Source: Ixodes scapularis (Eukaryota; Arthropoda; Arachnida; Ixodida; Ixodidae). Taken from it: a stretch of 64,000 nt of DNA. The translations under genes and the position numbers were made by a program. Positions 21,292-32,083 of this stretch are shown here, one piece after another; the stretch's first letter is position 1; the number at the start of each line of letters is the position of its first letter. The stretch covers positions 11,004,018-11,068,017 of the forward strand of contig NW_024609836.1 of NCBI RefSeq assembly GCF_016920785.2, given 5' to 3'. The notes under the pieces were generated by a model that worked only from the letters and a program-made list of their open reading frames with translations, was not told where the DNA came from and searched no databases.

Positions 21292-22825
21292 CATATACGG
21301 CTGTACAGAAAGGTAGCGTTCATAATAACCACGACGTAACGCGTTCGAATTAACAGGCGTCAGGTTTTACTGTAATTAGCATGACGCAAATGAAGTAGGA
21401 TTACACCTAGAATGTCTGCGCCGACTCGTCTTGCCCATGTAACAGAAACCCCAGCCTGCAATGCGTAATAAATAAAGTGAGAACTGCGAGCCTTACCTGG
21501 ATCCCAGCTCAGCACAAAGGAAGCTCTTCGACGAAAAAAGCAATTAGTGAACACGCACACGCTACCGAAGCGGGCTGCGTATTAGCTGATATGCTGTGAC
21601 AGTGCAACACAAAAGGCAGTACGAGGGCACAGGTGGCCTGAACGAATCTTCTAACTGGGTCCTCTCGAGACTACTTCAACTTTAGTAAAAAAAAAAAGAT
21701 CTATTGAGGCAGGTGTATTACTGAACGCCACGAACCGCTGTTTTTGTGTGTGTGTGTGTGTGTTTTTAGGTTTACAACAGAATAATGACAACAGGCAATT
21801 ACCGAACGGCTCGAGCATACTTGTAGCATTTCGCCGCCAGAATTTCGTCCGTTGCCTGAAATCGCGAATAACTTACAATTTCAAGTTACTCTGCCTTAAA
21901 TGCAACGCAGTAGAGTTACTACGGACAGAGCGTCTAGATTGAGAATTCGCGGCGCGGCCGCCACTCCTCATACCACTTGTGCGCCGGCGGCGCTCCTTCG
22001 CTCCCGATTGGAGGGGCTCAAAAGAAGAATAAAACGTCCTAGTCTGCCCACCAATCGTAGTTCCTCGCAGCGGCGTAGACTTTCCATTTTCCCCGGGGGG
22101 GGGGGGGGGGGGGGGGGTGCAAACGAAAACATGCTGGGATTCTTTTTCTTATGTATTTTGTCAATAAAGGCAACGTGGGCGTTATTTTGTTTAGATGCCG
22201 CTACTAGAAGCTCGTTACATGGTACGTAAAGAGAGTCTCGGTAAGTATCATGACCCAGGCCCGGGGGGGGGGGGGGGGGGGCACGAGTTCCGATGCTTCC
22301 CCATAGTCTACGCTTATGGTTCCTCGCCTTCTTCTGCCGTAGTCATTGCCCTAGCGACGTTATCACCAGTTGCACTTTGGAGTTGCTATGAAAGAGAACT
22401 ACGTGCGGGGACGCGCGTAGTTCTTTGAAAAAGAAAAACGTGCCCTCAAAGAGCGACAACGAGAGCAAAAGCGACAAGCCGCAAGTAGATTATGTCCTTT
22501 CTGCTGGAATAGTTCAGAATTAAATGCTACAGGGACGTGAATGTGCCGACCGCGCGTCCCCGGTCGTGTATAGATTAGACCTTTGGCAAGAATGTGTCTA
22601 CCATATCAGTACAACCAATGGCGGCGTACCACGGCGACCACAAAGCTGTGGTCACTGTGGTAACGATTGAGAGAATATAAAGAAGATAACAACCACGAAG
22701 TTACGTGTACATGTCTTTATTCAATCAACATAGCAACAACCATCTAAATCTATATAGTTATCAATATAGTCATCCCAATACAGCTCCGCTGGTTATCCTT
22801 CTTCACAGAGTGGAAGGGTACAAGT
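21292..22825. other. No gene seen; two long G-runs and a TG microsatellite
   Basis: (TG)n at about 21744-21762. Uninterrupted G-runs of 23 (22095-22117) and 19 (22263-22281) lie 145 bases apart. No domain-bearing frame. Confidence 0.5.
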
Positions 22826-23610
22826 TTTTTTTTTTTTAACTTTTTTTTTACTTTGCTTTAGTTACACAAAAATAAAAAGCTGTACCATAGCAGCGTTTAA
22901 ATTTAACCAGGAAGCTTCTATAAGCATGCATTGTATCACGTTCTTTATAAAGGTCTTCCCAGTTTTTCTGCTCTCTCAGGCAGCCATGTCCTTAACGTTT
23001 CTTCGTTTACTTTGCGCTGCCAAAACCATTCAATCTTCGTTTATATTTTTTTAGTTGAAAAAGATCCAATGCACACATTAAGAAATGGTCATTTATGTTA
23101 TGCAGGATGACAGCATTTTTAATAAAGTTACTATCTATTTTTGTAAGGCCTATGTCAAGTGATGTTGCAGTATCGGATGTCATCCAGGTAGGCATCGTTA
23201 TTGCATTACCACAGGCACACTGGTGAATGACGTCTCGGAATTCTCTTGCGGAAAGGTCATCCGAAAGAGTATCTATATTTATTTTACCGAGAATTATAAA
23301 TAAGCATTTATGTCCAAGAACGCAAAATACGTTTTGATTAAATGACAAACTCATGAACATTGCCCGAAGGCGGCCTGTACACGACATAACTGTAGTGCCT
23401 GATATTTTTACAAATAAGCTTTCTACATTTTCATTCATTGTGGTTAGATCATCTATTATCTGATACTGTAGGTTATCTTTCAAATAATTAGCTACGCCGC
23501 CCACCTTTTTTTTTCTTCCTATATACAGTTTCACAATGATAGCCTTGTAGGTACGGCAATATGTCCTCATTTGTTAGCCATGTTTCTGTTAGTATCTTTA
23601 TAAATGTTCC
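22826..23610 (-). mobile_element. Non-LTR retrotransposon (CR1/L2-like) endonuclease fragment
   Basis: The minus strand encodes an apurinic-endonuclease-like domain. An upstream frame gives LTETWLTNEDILPYLQGYHC; after a shift in the A-run near 23515 a second frame gives GGVANYLKDNL, LFVKISG, GKINIDTLSDD, TMPTWMTSDTATSLDIGLT and NDHFLMC. These correspond in order to the LTETWL, GGG, GDFNIDLL, T-S-T-LDH and SDH motifs of LINE endonucleases. Catalytic positions are degraded (GK where GD is usual). The reverse transcriptase is absent. A T-run at 22826-22850 could mark a 3' A-tail, but it would then lie too close for a full ORF2, so an internal deletion is likely. The 5' side is cut at the TTAA element at 23611. 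Confidence 0.8.
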
Positions 23611-24515
23611 TTAAAGGGGCCCTCCTTAGCGTTCTGCGATGGTCTATTTATGGCGGTAACTCAATCTGCAGGCCCTAAGGATCCTAAAAATCATAAAATT
23701 ACGGTCATGCGCGGCGGATTTCCCTACTAAAATTGCTATCAAAGTCCCCGGCACGCCCCCCTTTTCCGAGATGACCCGGAAAACGGGAGGGGCATCTCTT
23801 TACGCGTCAGCCAATAGCAAGCGAAGAATTCCGGCGTCACTGCGCGCCACGAACGCGGCCGACCGCCGACCCGCGGAGGAATCTCTCGAACACACGCGGA
23901 CCGTCGTCAAGGAGCCCGGACTTTGTGCTCGGCAGTCGTCGTTCGTCGCACCGCACCGTCGCGCTGCTACTGCAGTACGCAGTCGCATTCCACAGATGAC
24001 AAGGAAACGTTTGACTCGTTGACGTGGAAGGATCGCAAAGCTGGCTTCGGAGTCGGGATCCACGGGAAGAAGGAACATGTGTCCCGCAAACGCACGCCTG
24101 CAGACGCCCCTGGAAGCATACGAGCCGACGCGCCGACGCATCACCCCCTAGCAACAAGCTTGCGGGGAGAAAACATTGTTCGCTGGTTTTGGAGCGATAA
24201 TTGCGGACTGTGTTTCCCACACCACACTCAGTTTACGTTTTTCTCAAACTCTAATCTACAACAAGCTTAAAAAGTGTTGCAATAATAACGTTCGCATTTA
24301 CCGCGGGACGCAGCATTTCCATTGGTCAAGTTTTAGCGATGGGCAGGGAATGGGGGATTGTCTTCCAAGAGAAAATAGTCCCGATATATTTCTTCTGCCA
24401 TCTGCTTAATAAACGGTTTTGTAATCTAAAACTTTGTATACATATTAATTGCACCTACTACGCAATATAACAATATAAACAGACGATCGCAGAAAGCTCC
24501 GGAGGGCCCTTTTAA
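23611..24515. mobile_element. TTAA-flanked MITE (piggyBac-type ends), copy 3
   Basis: Left end TTAA-AGGGGCCCTCCTTAGCG then TTCTGCGATGG; right end in reverse complement TTAA-AAGGGCCCTCCGGAGC then TTTCTGCGATCG. Inverted repeats span about 30 bases with few mismatches. TTAA occupies 23611-23614 and 24512-24515. The AGGGGCCCTCC start links it to the element at 7571-8588. Frames on both strands at 23771-24270 have no domain. Confidence 0.8.
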
Positions 24516-24817
24516 GTTCCAAAGCGTCCGAGAGCTTTATGCTGCTGAGGCTGGTAATACGATCGCCTTGATTTGCAGCCGCGAATATCGCGGCGAGGCT
24601 CTGCGTACGGGCACGCCCTGTCTCGGAGCATAAATAATGTCGTTTCTGATGTCGACGTTTTCGGGTTTTCGGACATCGCCAATTGATGTCGCCGTCAAGA
24701 GCAACTTTCATGTCAAGGATCTCGGTGTCCGACGATTCAACGATATCCGCGATGACAGAACTGTCAAACCTGCAGGAGGCTGACAGAAAGTGCCGTCTTC
24801 GCAGGAGCTCAAGTTAA
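24516..24817 (-). other. Unrecognised open frame interrupted by a TTAA MITE
   Basis: A minus-strand frame runs from about 24805 through SSVIADIVESSDTEILDMK, GDINWRCPKTRKRRHQKRH and AIFAAANQGDRITSL to KLSDALEL at the MITE border; the last residues of the open frame (to 24445) are MITE sequence. It begins just inside the end of the TAGACAG-type element. Mildly charged, with a basic KTRKRRHQKRH patch. I do not recognise a family. It could be a remnant of an element ORF or chance. Confidence 0.35.
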
Positions 24818-25697
24818 TAGACAGTTTTAGTATAGCGTTGCTGGTTCTTACGTACGCAATACGCTATAGTATAGCGTACGCTAAAAATGACCTGCTCGGA
24901 CTGAATTTAGTTGTGCGTTGCGTTTTCAAGTGAACACCGCGCATGATCTTGGTTAAATTTGCTAGAGCCGTAGAATGCCGCGTGCTTATAGCGCAACCAT
25001 GCTCCTGGAAAGAAATATTAAAAAAGAAAAAAAGTCCAATCATTTTATTTCAGAATAAACCAAGCCACAGCTGCCTCGTTACGCACGCTTTTTTGCGGGG
25101 TACAGAGGCTACGAGTACGGGTGCGTAGCCAAATTCGATCACGGAGTCTCCGTCAGTCGTCCCGTGGAAACGGCATCTTTTATCAATGCTATCGCGGAAT
25201 GAAATTCATGACCCTGATGTCCAGTGCATAGCGAGAACTTCGGCGATTTCTTTTAGAGTCGTTCGTACATTGGCGATGTACTGTGGGAATCGGCTTAGCG
25301 TTGAGCAGATCGCAGCGTCGACGCACACTGCAAGCGGCGAACATTTCCACTGTGCACTCCTTCAGCTGCAGGGCAATCTGATTTGACCGCGGTAGGTCCC
25401 AGAACAAATCGCAGGGCTGAACATCACGCAATTTCACGTAACACAGAACTTCGAAAACACCACGTCGCCCTTGCTGCGCAAGTCGAGGCAACCGCCATCT
25501 TGAAACTGGCGCTCTCGTTGGGTCCGAGATCTCTCGAGAGCGTCCCGCAAGGCCCGCTAGCCAGCAACGCAAAATCCCCAGCGTTGCGTGCGTACGCAAT
25601 ACGCTAGCCTTCTATTGCGTTCTGCGCATGCGCACTCACGACCCGCAATCTCCTTGCGTACGCAAAGCTATAGCGTACGGTCCACTAAAACTGTCTA
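24818..25697. mobile_element. Element with TAGACAGTTTTAGT inverted ends, 880 bp
   Basis: TAGACAGTTTTAGT at the left and its exact complement ACTAAAACTGTCTA at the right. Both subterminal regions carry scrambled GCGTACGCAATACGCTATAG motifs, which are known transposase-binding-type repeats in other families. AAT lies outside AGACAG on each side, which would fit a 3-bp duplication as in PIF/Harbinger; that assignment is tentative. A 136-codon minus-strand frame lies inside. Confidence 0.7.
25189..25599 (-). other. 136-codon open frame inside the TAGACAG element
   Basis: Open from 25599 to 25189 on the minus strand, with GVFEVLCYVKLRDVQPCDLFWDLP in the middle and an arginine-rich end (SKRNRRSSRYALD). 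It occupies much of the interior of a two-ended element, so it could be a small accessory ORF or the remnant of one. No transposase catalytic motif and no family recognised. Coding status unproven. Confidence 0.3.
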
Positions 25698-25945
25698 ATA
25701 TCTTGGACCGTGTTCGGGTCGGCGTCCGGGCTGGCGTGAGAGATAACTGACTGCAGGTCAGATGGTGGCCCAGCCCGGAGCAAAGCGGAAGTGTTCCTGG
25801 GGCTTTCTGATTAGCTTTTATTAAACAAGAAGAATGGACAACCAGTATCAGTAGAAAACAAACTAAAGTGCAGGGGTGTGGACTATCTGGCCTATTCCCA
25901 AGCTCGTTTGCTTTATCTTGAGACGAGGTCGGCATTTATTCCAAC
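25698..25945. other. No feature seen
   Basis: Linker between the TAGACAG element and the satellite. Confidence 0.4.
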
Positions 25946-26238
25946 GAGACAAAATGTCCAACGGGTCAGAATGTCCAATATTGGACATTTCGTCTCAGTG
26001 GACATTTCGTCTCGTTGGACATTGTGACCTGCTTGGAAATTTCGTCTCGTTGGACATTTTGACTCTTTGGACATTTTGACCCGATTGGACATTTCGTCTC
26101 GTTGGACATTTTGACTCTTTGGACATTTCTACCCAATTTGACATTTCGTCTCGTTGGACATTTTGACTCTTTGGACATTTTGACCATATTGGACATTTCA
26201 AATCGGTGGACCTTTTCACCCGATAGACATTTTGACCT
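25946..26238. repeat. 17-bp satellite with 51-bp higher-order period, locus 1, inverted start
   Basis: About 15 forward units of TTGGACATTT(T/C)G(A/T)C(T/C)(C/T)N recur every 17 bases from 25980. The variants cycle in threes (GTCTCG, GACTCT, GACCCG), giving a 51-bp higher-order unit. The first two units (25946-25978) are inverted, and the junction is the perfect palindrome ATGTCCAATATTGGACAT. Minus-strand frames such as KMSNETKCPIGSKCPKSQNV are products of this repeat, since 51 is divisible by 3. Confidence 0.9.
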
Positions 26239-27659
26239 CTTTGTATCGTTGGCCCAGACCCTGGCACTACATAATGCTGAGACGGACGTCTTTAGAATTC
26301 CGAACACTTACGCGCGCCCAGGGTTTCCGCTAAAGCGGTAGTAGTCTGATGACTTCAAGAAATCTGACAAACTTTTTTTTGAGAGAACAAAATATTTCTA
26401 ATCGCAAAAAAAAAAAAAAAAAAAAAACTAATATCGTTGCGGACGCTGAAAGTCCGCTAAAATGTAACCCTAGCGGTTGGAAGCACATGTCAAATTTCAG
26501 ATTTGTGCTCTGGTTAAAAAAGTCTGGGGGAAAAGGGGGGGGGGGGGGGGGAGTGATTTTTTTTTTTTAATTAACAAATGGGGTTTGTTTCCGGTGACGG
26601 ACGCTATTCATCTTCATGTATTCGTGGGCTCTGTTGACCACCATTTCAGCACTGAAAATTTCTAAGCATTCCCTAACATGAATCAGACTACGCTATGTTC
26701 CGAAAAATTGGGTAAATTGCTCCAGCCGCTAGAGTTATATACTGGCGAGGTTGGTGCTGACCGCGATATCCAGCTTATTTTTGCGATGCTTAAAACAGGG
26801 TTTCCTTCCTTAACCTGCAAATTAGGAGACACCTAAGGCAATATAATAAACGTGATGAATAACGGCAGCAAATGCAATAATAAATTTTGTAATTAGGATA
26901 AGGTGATTGAAGCAAAGATAAAATAGAGCTAACTAAAACTTTGGATTAGGTAGTTGGTTCATGACTAAAAGGAATGAAAAACGCAAAAAGACACGAACAA
27001 AAAAAAAAAAAAAGAAAAAAAAAAAGGTTGTGTTTTATGTCTTCTTTTTCGTCTGTATCTTTTTGCCTCTACAATGCTATCTTATTTTGAGCCATTTTTA
27101 ATGTATAAAAACCAAGGAGGGTGCTTCGTGCCCAGGTCCACGAGGTTCACATGTGGACGTTTGCAGCAGAAGCCTTTAAAACGAGACTCAAGAAAAAATT
27201 ACTCATTGCACATGCATTCGTCATTGCCTTATTTTAGTCGTCCACCCCGAATCTTTCCCCCGGATAGGGCGAGCGCATGAATACACAGTGTGTACGAAGA
27301 AACCCAGCATGCTTCAGATTCGGCATCGCATACTTTGTTCGCTGCCATCCTAGCTTCCTTCCCTCGATAAATGGGACAGATGACTGCACCCTCGTTATAT
27401 TTAAAGTCACTGCTAGTGGCATTAGTCAGAAGGCCTTGGACAGGGCCGGCGCATTCTGTGCCTCCCGCAGTTTTTCGCGCGTTTCTATTCCATATCTGAC
27501 TCGACCATACTTGATATAAGTAACATTAAACAGGGTTGCAAGAACTTCCATAATAAGCATTCTTAACGCAAGTCATACAGCATGTATACAGCATGGAACG
27601 AATTAAAAATGACACGTGGTTCAATACAAGTCTGTTTATTCCACATGCAAAAATAGTGT
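26239..27659. other. No gene seen; homopolymer-rich
   Basis: A-run at 26406-26427, G-run at 26535-26551 followed by a T-run, interrupted A-run at 26999-27026. Otherwise AT-rich single-copy-looking DNA with short frames. Confidence 0.5.
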
Positions 27660-29803
27660 CGCCTTTTCAAGCGCCGTTAGTCAGCTCAATGTGAGACTGG
27701 GAGCGCGCCACGGCTGGCAACTCTGTCGATGTAATTCCGGACATCAACAAACGTGGGCGGGTGAGAGCTGATGAAGGATGCAAAGGCGTCCATTTCTTGG
27801 TGCAATTTGTTGTTCCTGGTTTAGATGACGTGGGATTGCGTCTGCGCCACGGCCAGAGGGCCAAGCAGTAGCGCTTGAATCCTGTTTTGCGCTGCATGCT
27901 GAGCCGACTTCAGATATTGCACAAACTCTGCCAGGTCGGGATGTCTGCTCGGCAGGCGGCTATGCAGACCGCTGTGCCAGCCCTCCATGTTGTTAGTTGT
28001 CCTGGCACCTCAGTTGCCGAATTGCCCCCAGATGTCCTTGAGCAGGCTGTTGGTAAGCCAGAACCCTCTGAAGTACCTCTCGAATTGGTCCAGGCGCGCA
28101 GCGTTCAGCGGCTGAATGCTTGGCTTGTCTGAGAGCAGGTCACTGGCAAATTCCATGCGGAAGGCGTCCGGAACGAAGGGGAGGTGCCTCACTTTTGTGA
28201 ACCACGCGTGGACTGCAGGGTTACCCCTGCAGAGTGTCTTGAGGCCCAGCTCGTCCCGCCTTGCGTTAATAGCCTTTGCAAAGTGGAAGGCGCACCCTCG
28301 GATCTATTGCGATGCAAAAAACGTAGGATGTAAGGAAGCATGTTAATTAGGCAAACACCTCGCCCCGTTTTTGTATACCAACTTAAAAAATTCACATTTT
28401 CATCTACTCAACTCGAGAGTAAAGCACGATTGTACTAGAGAATGAATGACGCGTTGTCCTAAATATGCATTTTAGTTTTGCGTGTGGGCGCTCGTCACTT
28501 GCTATTTCAGAAGTCTCGTTTCAGAGACTTCAAGGAGCAGGATAAGTTTCTTTTTGCGAATTTTCGATTATTCAAAGTGATATGCATGCTACTCCACGTC
28601 TAAACAGCAATGGCGCGTGCTTAATGCTTCGATAAGTGGCAGCTCTACAATTCTCAAGTTCACGCTATGCAACACTACACAAAACATGAGAATTGGGAGT
28701 GTGCCCCGCTCTAATGAAAACTTAAATAATTCACCTGTGGCCGTCTTGAAGATGTCCTGAAGACGTTGATTGCAGCTTGAATTGCTGCGGACTCGTAATC
28801 GAACACCCACGTAGCCGTTGTTGATAATGGGCCAATATGTCCGAATCTTCGCTCTATTGATGCCTGCAGGCACCGAAACACGACTTCGTATGCTTGCACA
28901 TCACAGGCTTGCATCAGTGCGTAAAGCACAGGGTGTGCTTCCTTTTTGATAAAGGTGTGGAGAGTGTAGAAAACATGATAACTGGGCGAGTTGGTATGGA
29001 TTCATGATGGAACAGCGCGAATTTTTGCAAGGACAGAGGAAGGAACTGGACAGGACGAGCGCTACCATCGAGGTCCTTCTCGGCGTAGAAGACCAGTGTC
29101 CGCCATCCTTGAGTCTTGTCTTCAAGTTGAAGAAACACTTGCGAATCCGTAGTGACACTGAGCTGAGGTAGAATGGCTTCAAGAGTGTTTCCTTTCAACG
29201 CCGCGTGGTGTCTGTTCGATGAAAGGCGTCGTCGCTTGGTAGAAAATCCGTAGCCACTGTTGAGTAGTGCTTGAATTTCCCCTCGACTGGTGTCGTCATA
29301 ATCGGGAAACCTTTCAGGGATAGAGGAGACGGCTTCGTTAAATGCTTCTCTCGTCTTTTCTGGCTGCTGCGGGTGTTTGTCCGTACTTCATACATGAAGC
29401 GTTTCGAGAGAACGGTGGAAGCATTGGAGTCTCCAATGATCGACGACCGATCTGGATCGGTGGCCAGCACGCCGTTTCTTAGTGTCAGGTGAGCCACTGG
29501 GCACCTCTCAGTTAGTTCGACTTGCTGACTCAGGCGGTAGCAGGTGATACACCTATAGTGCACTGTGCTTTGGTCCTTTGGGTGTGCTGACTTGTAAGAA
29601 AATTCGAGCGCAGCGTTTTCCTATCGCTTATTTTGATACTGGATCACGGGTCGACTTGTGACGGGCCGGCTTCGGGGTGCCGTCACAAACGACGGGACCC
29701 CGAAGCCGGGCTCCATGTCCACAAGAAAGCTGTCGATGAATGCTGATCTGATGTCGTCGCTGTACCTTTCGTTGAATCTGCAGATAATAAGAATATAACA
29801 CAT
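27660..29803 (-). pseudogene. MULE (Mutator-like) transposase pseudogene with FLYWCH-like N-terminus
   Basis: The minus-strand protein starts near 29803 (FNERYSDDIRSAFIDSFLVD). It hits an in-frame TAG at about 29621, then continues with HYRCITCYRL, a Cys-containing segment like a FLYWCH zinc finger, and LKGFPIMTTPVEGKFKH. The frame shifts near 29195 and again near 28960. The transposase core follows: HVFYTLHTFIKKEAHPVLYALM, then WVFDYESAAIQAAINVF with the acidic residues of the second catalytic region. A CAG|GTGAAT donor (28735/28734) and a TAG|ATCCG acceptor (28304/28303) bound a 431-bp intron. The next exon opens IRGCAFHFAKAINARRDEL, the C-x-H-type MULE motif, and ends with ARTTNNMEGWHSGLHSR. 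In-frame TGA (28010-28012) and TAA (27821-27823) break it. Terminal repeats were not found. It is dead by stops in several places. Confidence 0.85.
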
Positions 29804-30168
29804 TAAAATTTTTATTGAACCATTCGAAAACTAATTATTCGCATAGGACTCAAGCAACATTTCACTAATCAACAAGACATAATTAATGCCCTACTTCTGT
29901 TTGACCAGCGCACAGGCAACTAATATTCTCCAAGTGTAGACACTGGTTAATAAAACAATTGTCTTGGTTATTAAAAAAAAAAGAAACAAATTTTCCACTC
30001 ACCAGATCCTAGAAGAACTTGCCGAATCGAGAAGTTGTTGTAACTTGTTTCTTCAAGTAGCGAGACTCGAGATCTTGTTCTGAACAGTTTATGTCTTGAA
30101 CAACGCAGACGTGCGCAAAAATAAGGCAAGCCGTGCGCAAACCAGGTCGAATCTGGTTGTACCAAGAT
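29804..30168. other. No gene seen
   Basis: AT-rich linker between the MULE relic and the ~116-144-bp tandem repeat. Confidence 0.4.
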
Positions 30169-30450
30169 GCGCCTTTTGTGTTAAACAGGATCACCGGCCA
30201 ATCGGACCCAGTGTCCCCGACAGTGGGGCAAAATCCTTGGAACAAAATTGTGCCTTCACTGACCTTGGCCGACAAAAGAATTCAGCGCCTTTTGTGTTAA
30301 ACAGGGTGCTTTCTGCTAAACGGGGTCACCGGACGATCAGACCCAGTGTCCCCGACCGTGGGGCGAAATCCTTGAACAAAACTATCTCCACTGACCTTCA
30401 CCCACAAAAGAGAAAACAAAAGAATTTAGCGCCTTTTGTGTTAAACCGAG
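30169..30450. repeat. Tandem repeat, units of 116 and 144 bp
   Basis: GCGCCTTTTGTGTTAAAC recurs at 30169, 30285 and 30429. Between them GGACCCAGTGTCCCCGAC / AGACCCAGTGTCCCCGAC and (G)GGGC(A/G)AAATCCTTG are shared. The second unit is longer through a partial internal duplication of the GTTAAACAGGG segment. Confidence 0.85.
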
Positions 30451-30486
30451 GGTTGTGGGTAGTCAATCAACCAAGAATGAGCACTT

Positions 30487-30770
30487 TGACGTGGACATTT
30501 TGACCCCTTTTGGATATTCGTCTCCATGGACATTTCCACTCGATGGACATTTTGACCCGATTGGACATTTCACCTCGATGGGCATTTCGACTCGATGGAC
30601 ATTTCGACCCGATTGAACATTTCGTCTCGATGGACATTTTGACTCGATGGACATTCTGACCCGATTGGACATTTCGTCTCGATGGACATTTTGACACGGG
30701 TGTCACGTGGCCTATTGGACATTTTGACTCGATGGACATTTCGTCTCGTTGGACATTTGGACTAGAAGCC
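30487..30770. repeat. 17-bp satellite with 51-bp higher-order period, locus 2
   Basis: The same family as 25946-26238 in the same orientation: TTGGACATTTCGTCTCG, ATGGACATTTTGACTCG and ATGGACATTCTGACCCG in repeating order, about 16 units. Most units begin with A where locus 1 has T (CGATGG versus CGTTGG), so the two arrays have homogenised separately. One unit is interrupted by ACGGGTGTCACGTGGCC near 30690-30710. Confidence 0.9.
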
Positions 30771-31599
30771 GGGCGTGTGCCATGCACCGGACAAAAGGCT
30801 TTCTCGCGCGGCAGGAACAAACAGCGGTGCGCTGTTGTAGTCTGTTCCGGGTTAAAAATAGCGGTATAAGATCCTCCCCCAAGGCCCCTCTCCTCTATAG
30901 CAGAGCGAATTCGGAGAAGACAAAACCACCAATAATGGCAACCAGAGAGCTTTGTGAGAGAAGCTTAAATAACCTCCTCTTCTGCATCTGGTACATGCTT
31001 TAGTGTTCTTTGTTTACATTATTTTCTGAATGAGGCAATTAGTGTTTTCCGGTGTAGGTGGTATAGATGCCTGCTACCAAAGCAAACGCATAAACAGCAT
31101 GGCTTCTTACTGACCATATAGTGCCACGCATGCAAGCACGTCCGCAAAATGCCTCGGTCCTTGCAGCACGCTTCGGGACACATTTAGCGCAAGCACGACA
31201 TCTAAGCCGGGCACCACCACATTGTGGCGTGTAGTTTGGTGCCTCACGTATACACAATTTTCAATACACTGGGTATTTTTATTGCAGTTTTTTAACCGCG
31301 TAAAAAAACATAATGAAAACCGGCGATCTCTTATTCTTGCTATGTCATGCTCAGTAGATGCGCGGAATGTACTACCCTTGGACAGGGATACATCTAAAAA
31401 AATTCACAAAAGGGGGGGGGGGGGGGGGGGGACAGCTCTCCCCGCCCCTTTCTCCCCTCCTTGCACCCTCTCAAAAATTGAACGCGGCTCATGGATTGGA
31501 CATGAATTCTCGTAACAACCAACGTCTCGGCGAACATCCAGGTCGCGGCTCAGCTCCAATTGCTGCGGCAACGTTGATATCCGATCTAGAGCAATATCA
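30771..31599. other. No gene seen; 20-base G-run at 31412-31431
   Basis: Mixed sequence. Frames that read through the G-run (GGGGGG) are artefacts. Confidence 0.45.
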
Positions 31600-32083
31600 G
31601 AACTCAGCACGTGGCCTGTGCATTGCCAACTTCACGTGGCTTTGATGCAGAAGTTTATTGTGATTTTCAATGTGTTTGTGTTTATGTGTGTAGGGCGAGG
31701 GGGGGGGAGGTGTTTGTAACAAATTCCTGAGAGGTTTCCGGGGTGTGCGTACCATAGGCTTATGCACTTAGTGTAACACATTCGTGAAAGGGGGGAGGGG
31801 GGGGCAGGTTGAACTAAGCTTGGTGAGGCTTGGTCCGTGTGTATATTATCGTTTCTCTCTGATGTGCATTGGCGGCATATAATCTCTGCAAAAATCACGT
31901 GGCCACATTTTCCGGCTGGAAGTTGAGGGGGTGAGCACTGCTCATTTTACTATTTTCTCTTCTGCGACTCTCATTGGTTAATGTAAAACACCAATTCAGA
32001 TTTTGTTGGTTATCAACGTCGTGGATTAATTCTAAGAACTGAATGCTAACTCTACAAAAATCACTGCACTCACCTTTCACAGA
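31600..32083. mobile_element. Diverged copy of the 8585-10084 TTAA MITE right half, with an insertion
   Basis: AACTCAGCACGTGGCCTGT-CATTGCCAAC matches 9822-9851. GGCATATAAT, CACGTGGCC, GGGGGTGA-C-CTGCTC and CAAAAATC-CTGCA-C match 9885-10075 in the same order. About 220 bases (31645-31870), rich in GT and G-runs, are extra in this copy. The ends are eroded and no TTAA survives. Confidence 0.55.

Noticed and set aside
25966..26307. Cys/Lys-rich repeat protein (KCPIGSKCP...)
   Set aside because: Product of the 51-bp satellite period; stops at array edges.
30169..30770. CRISPR-like array
   Set aside because: Repeats are contiguous satellite units without unique spacers, in a eukaryotic context with no cas genes.
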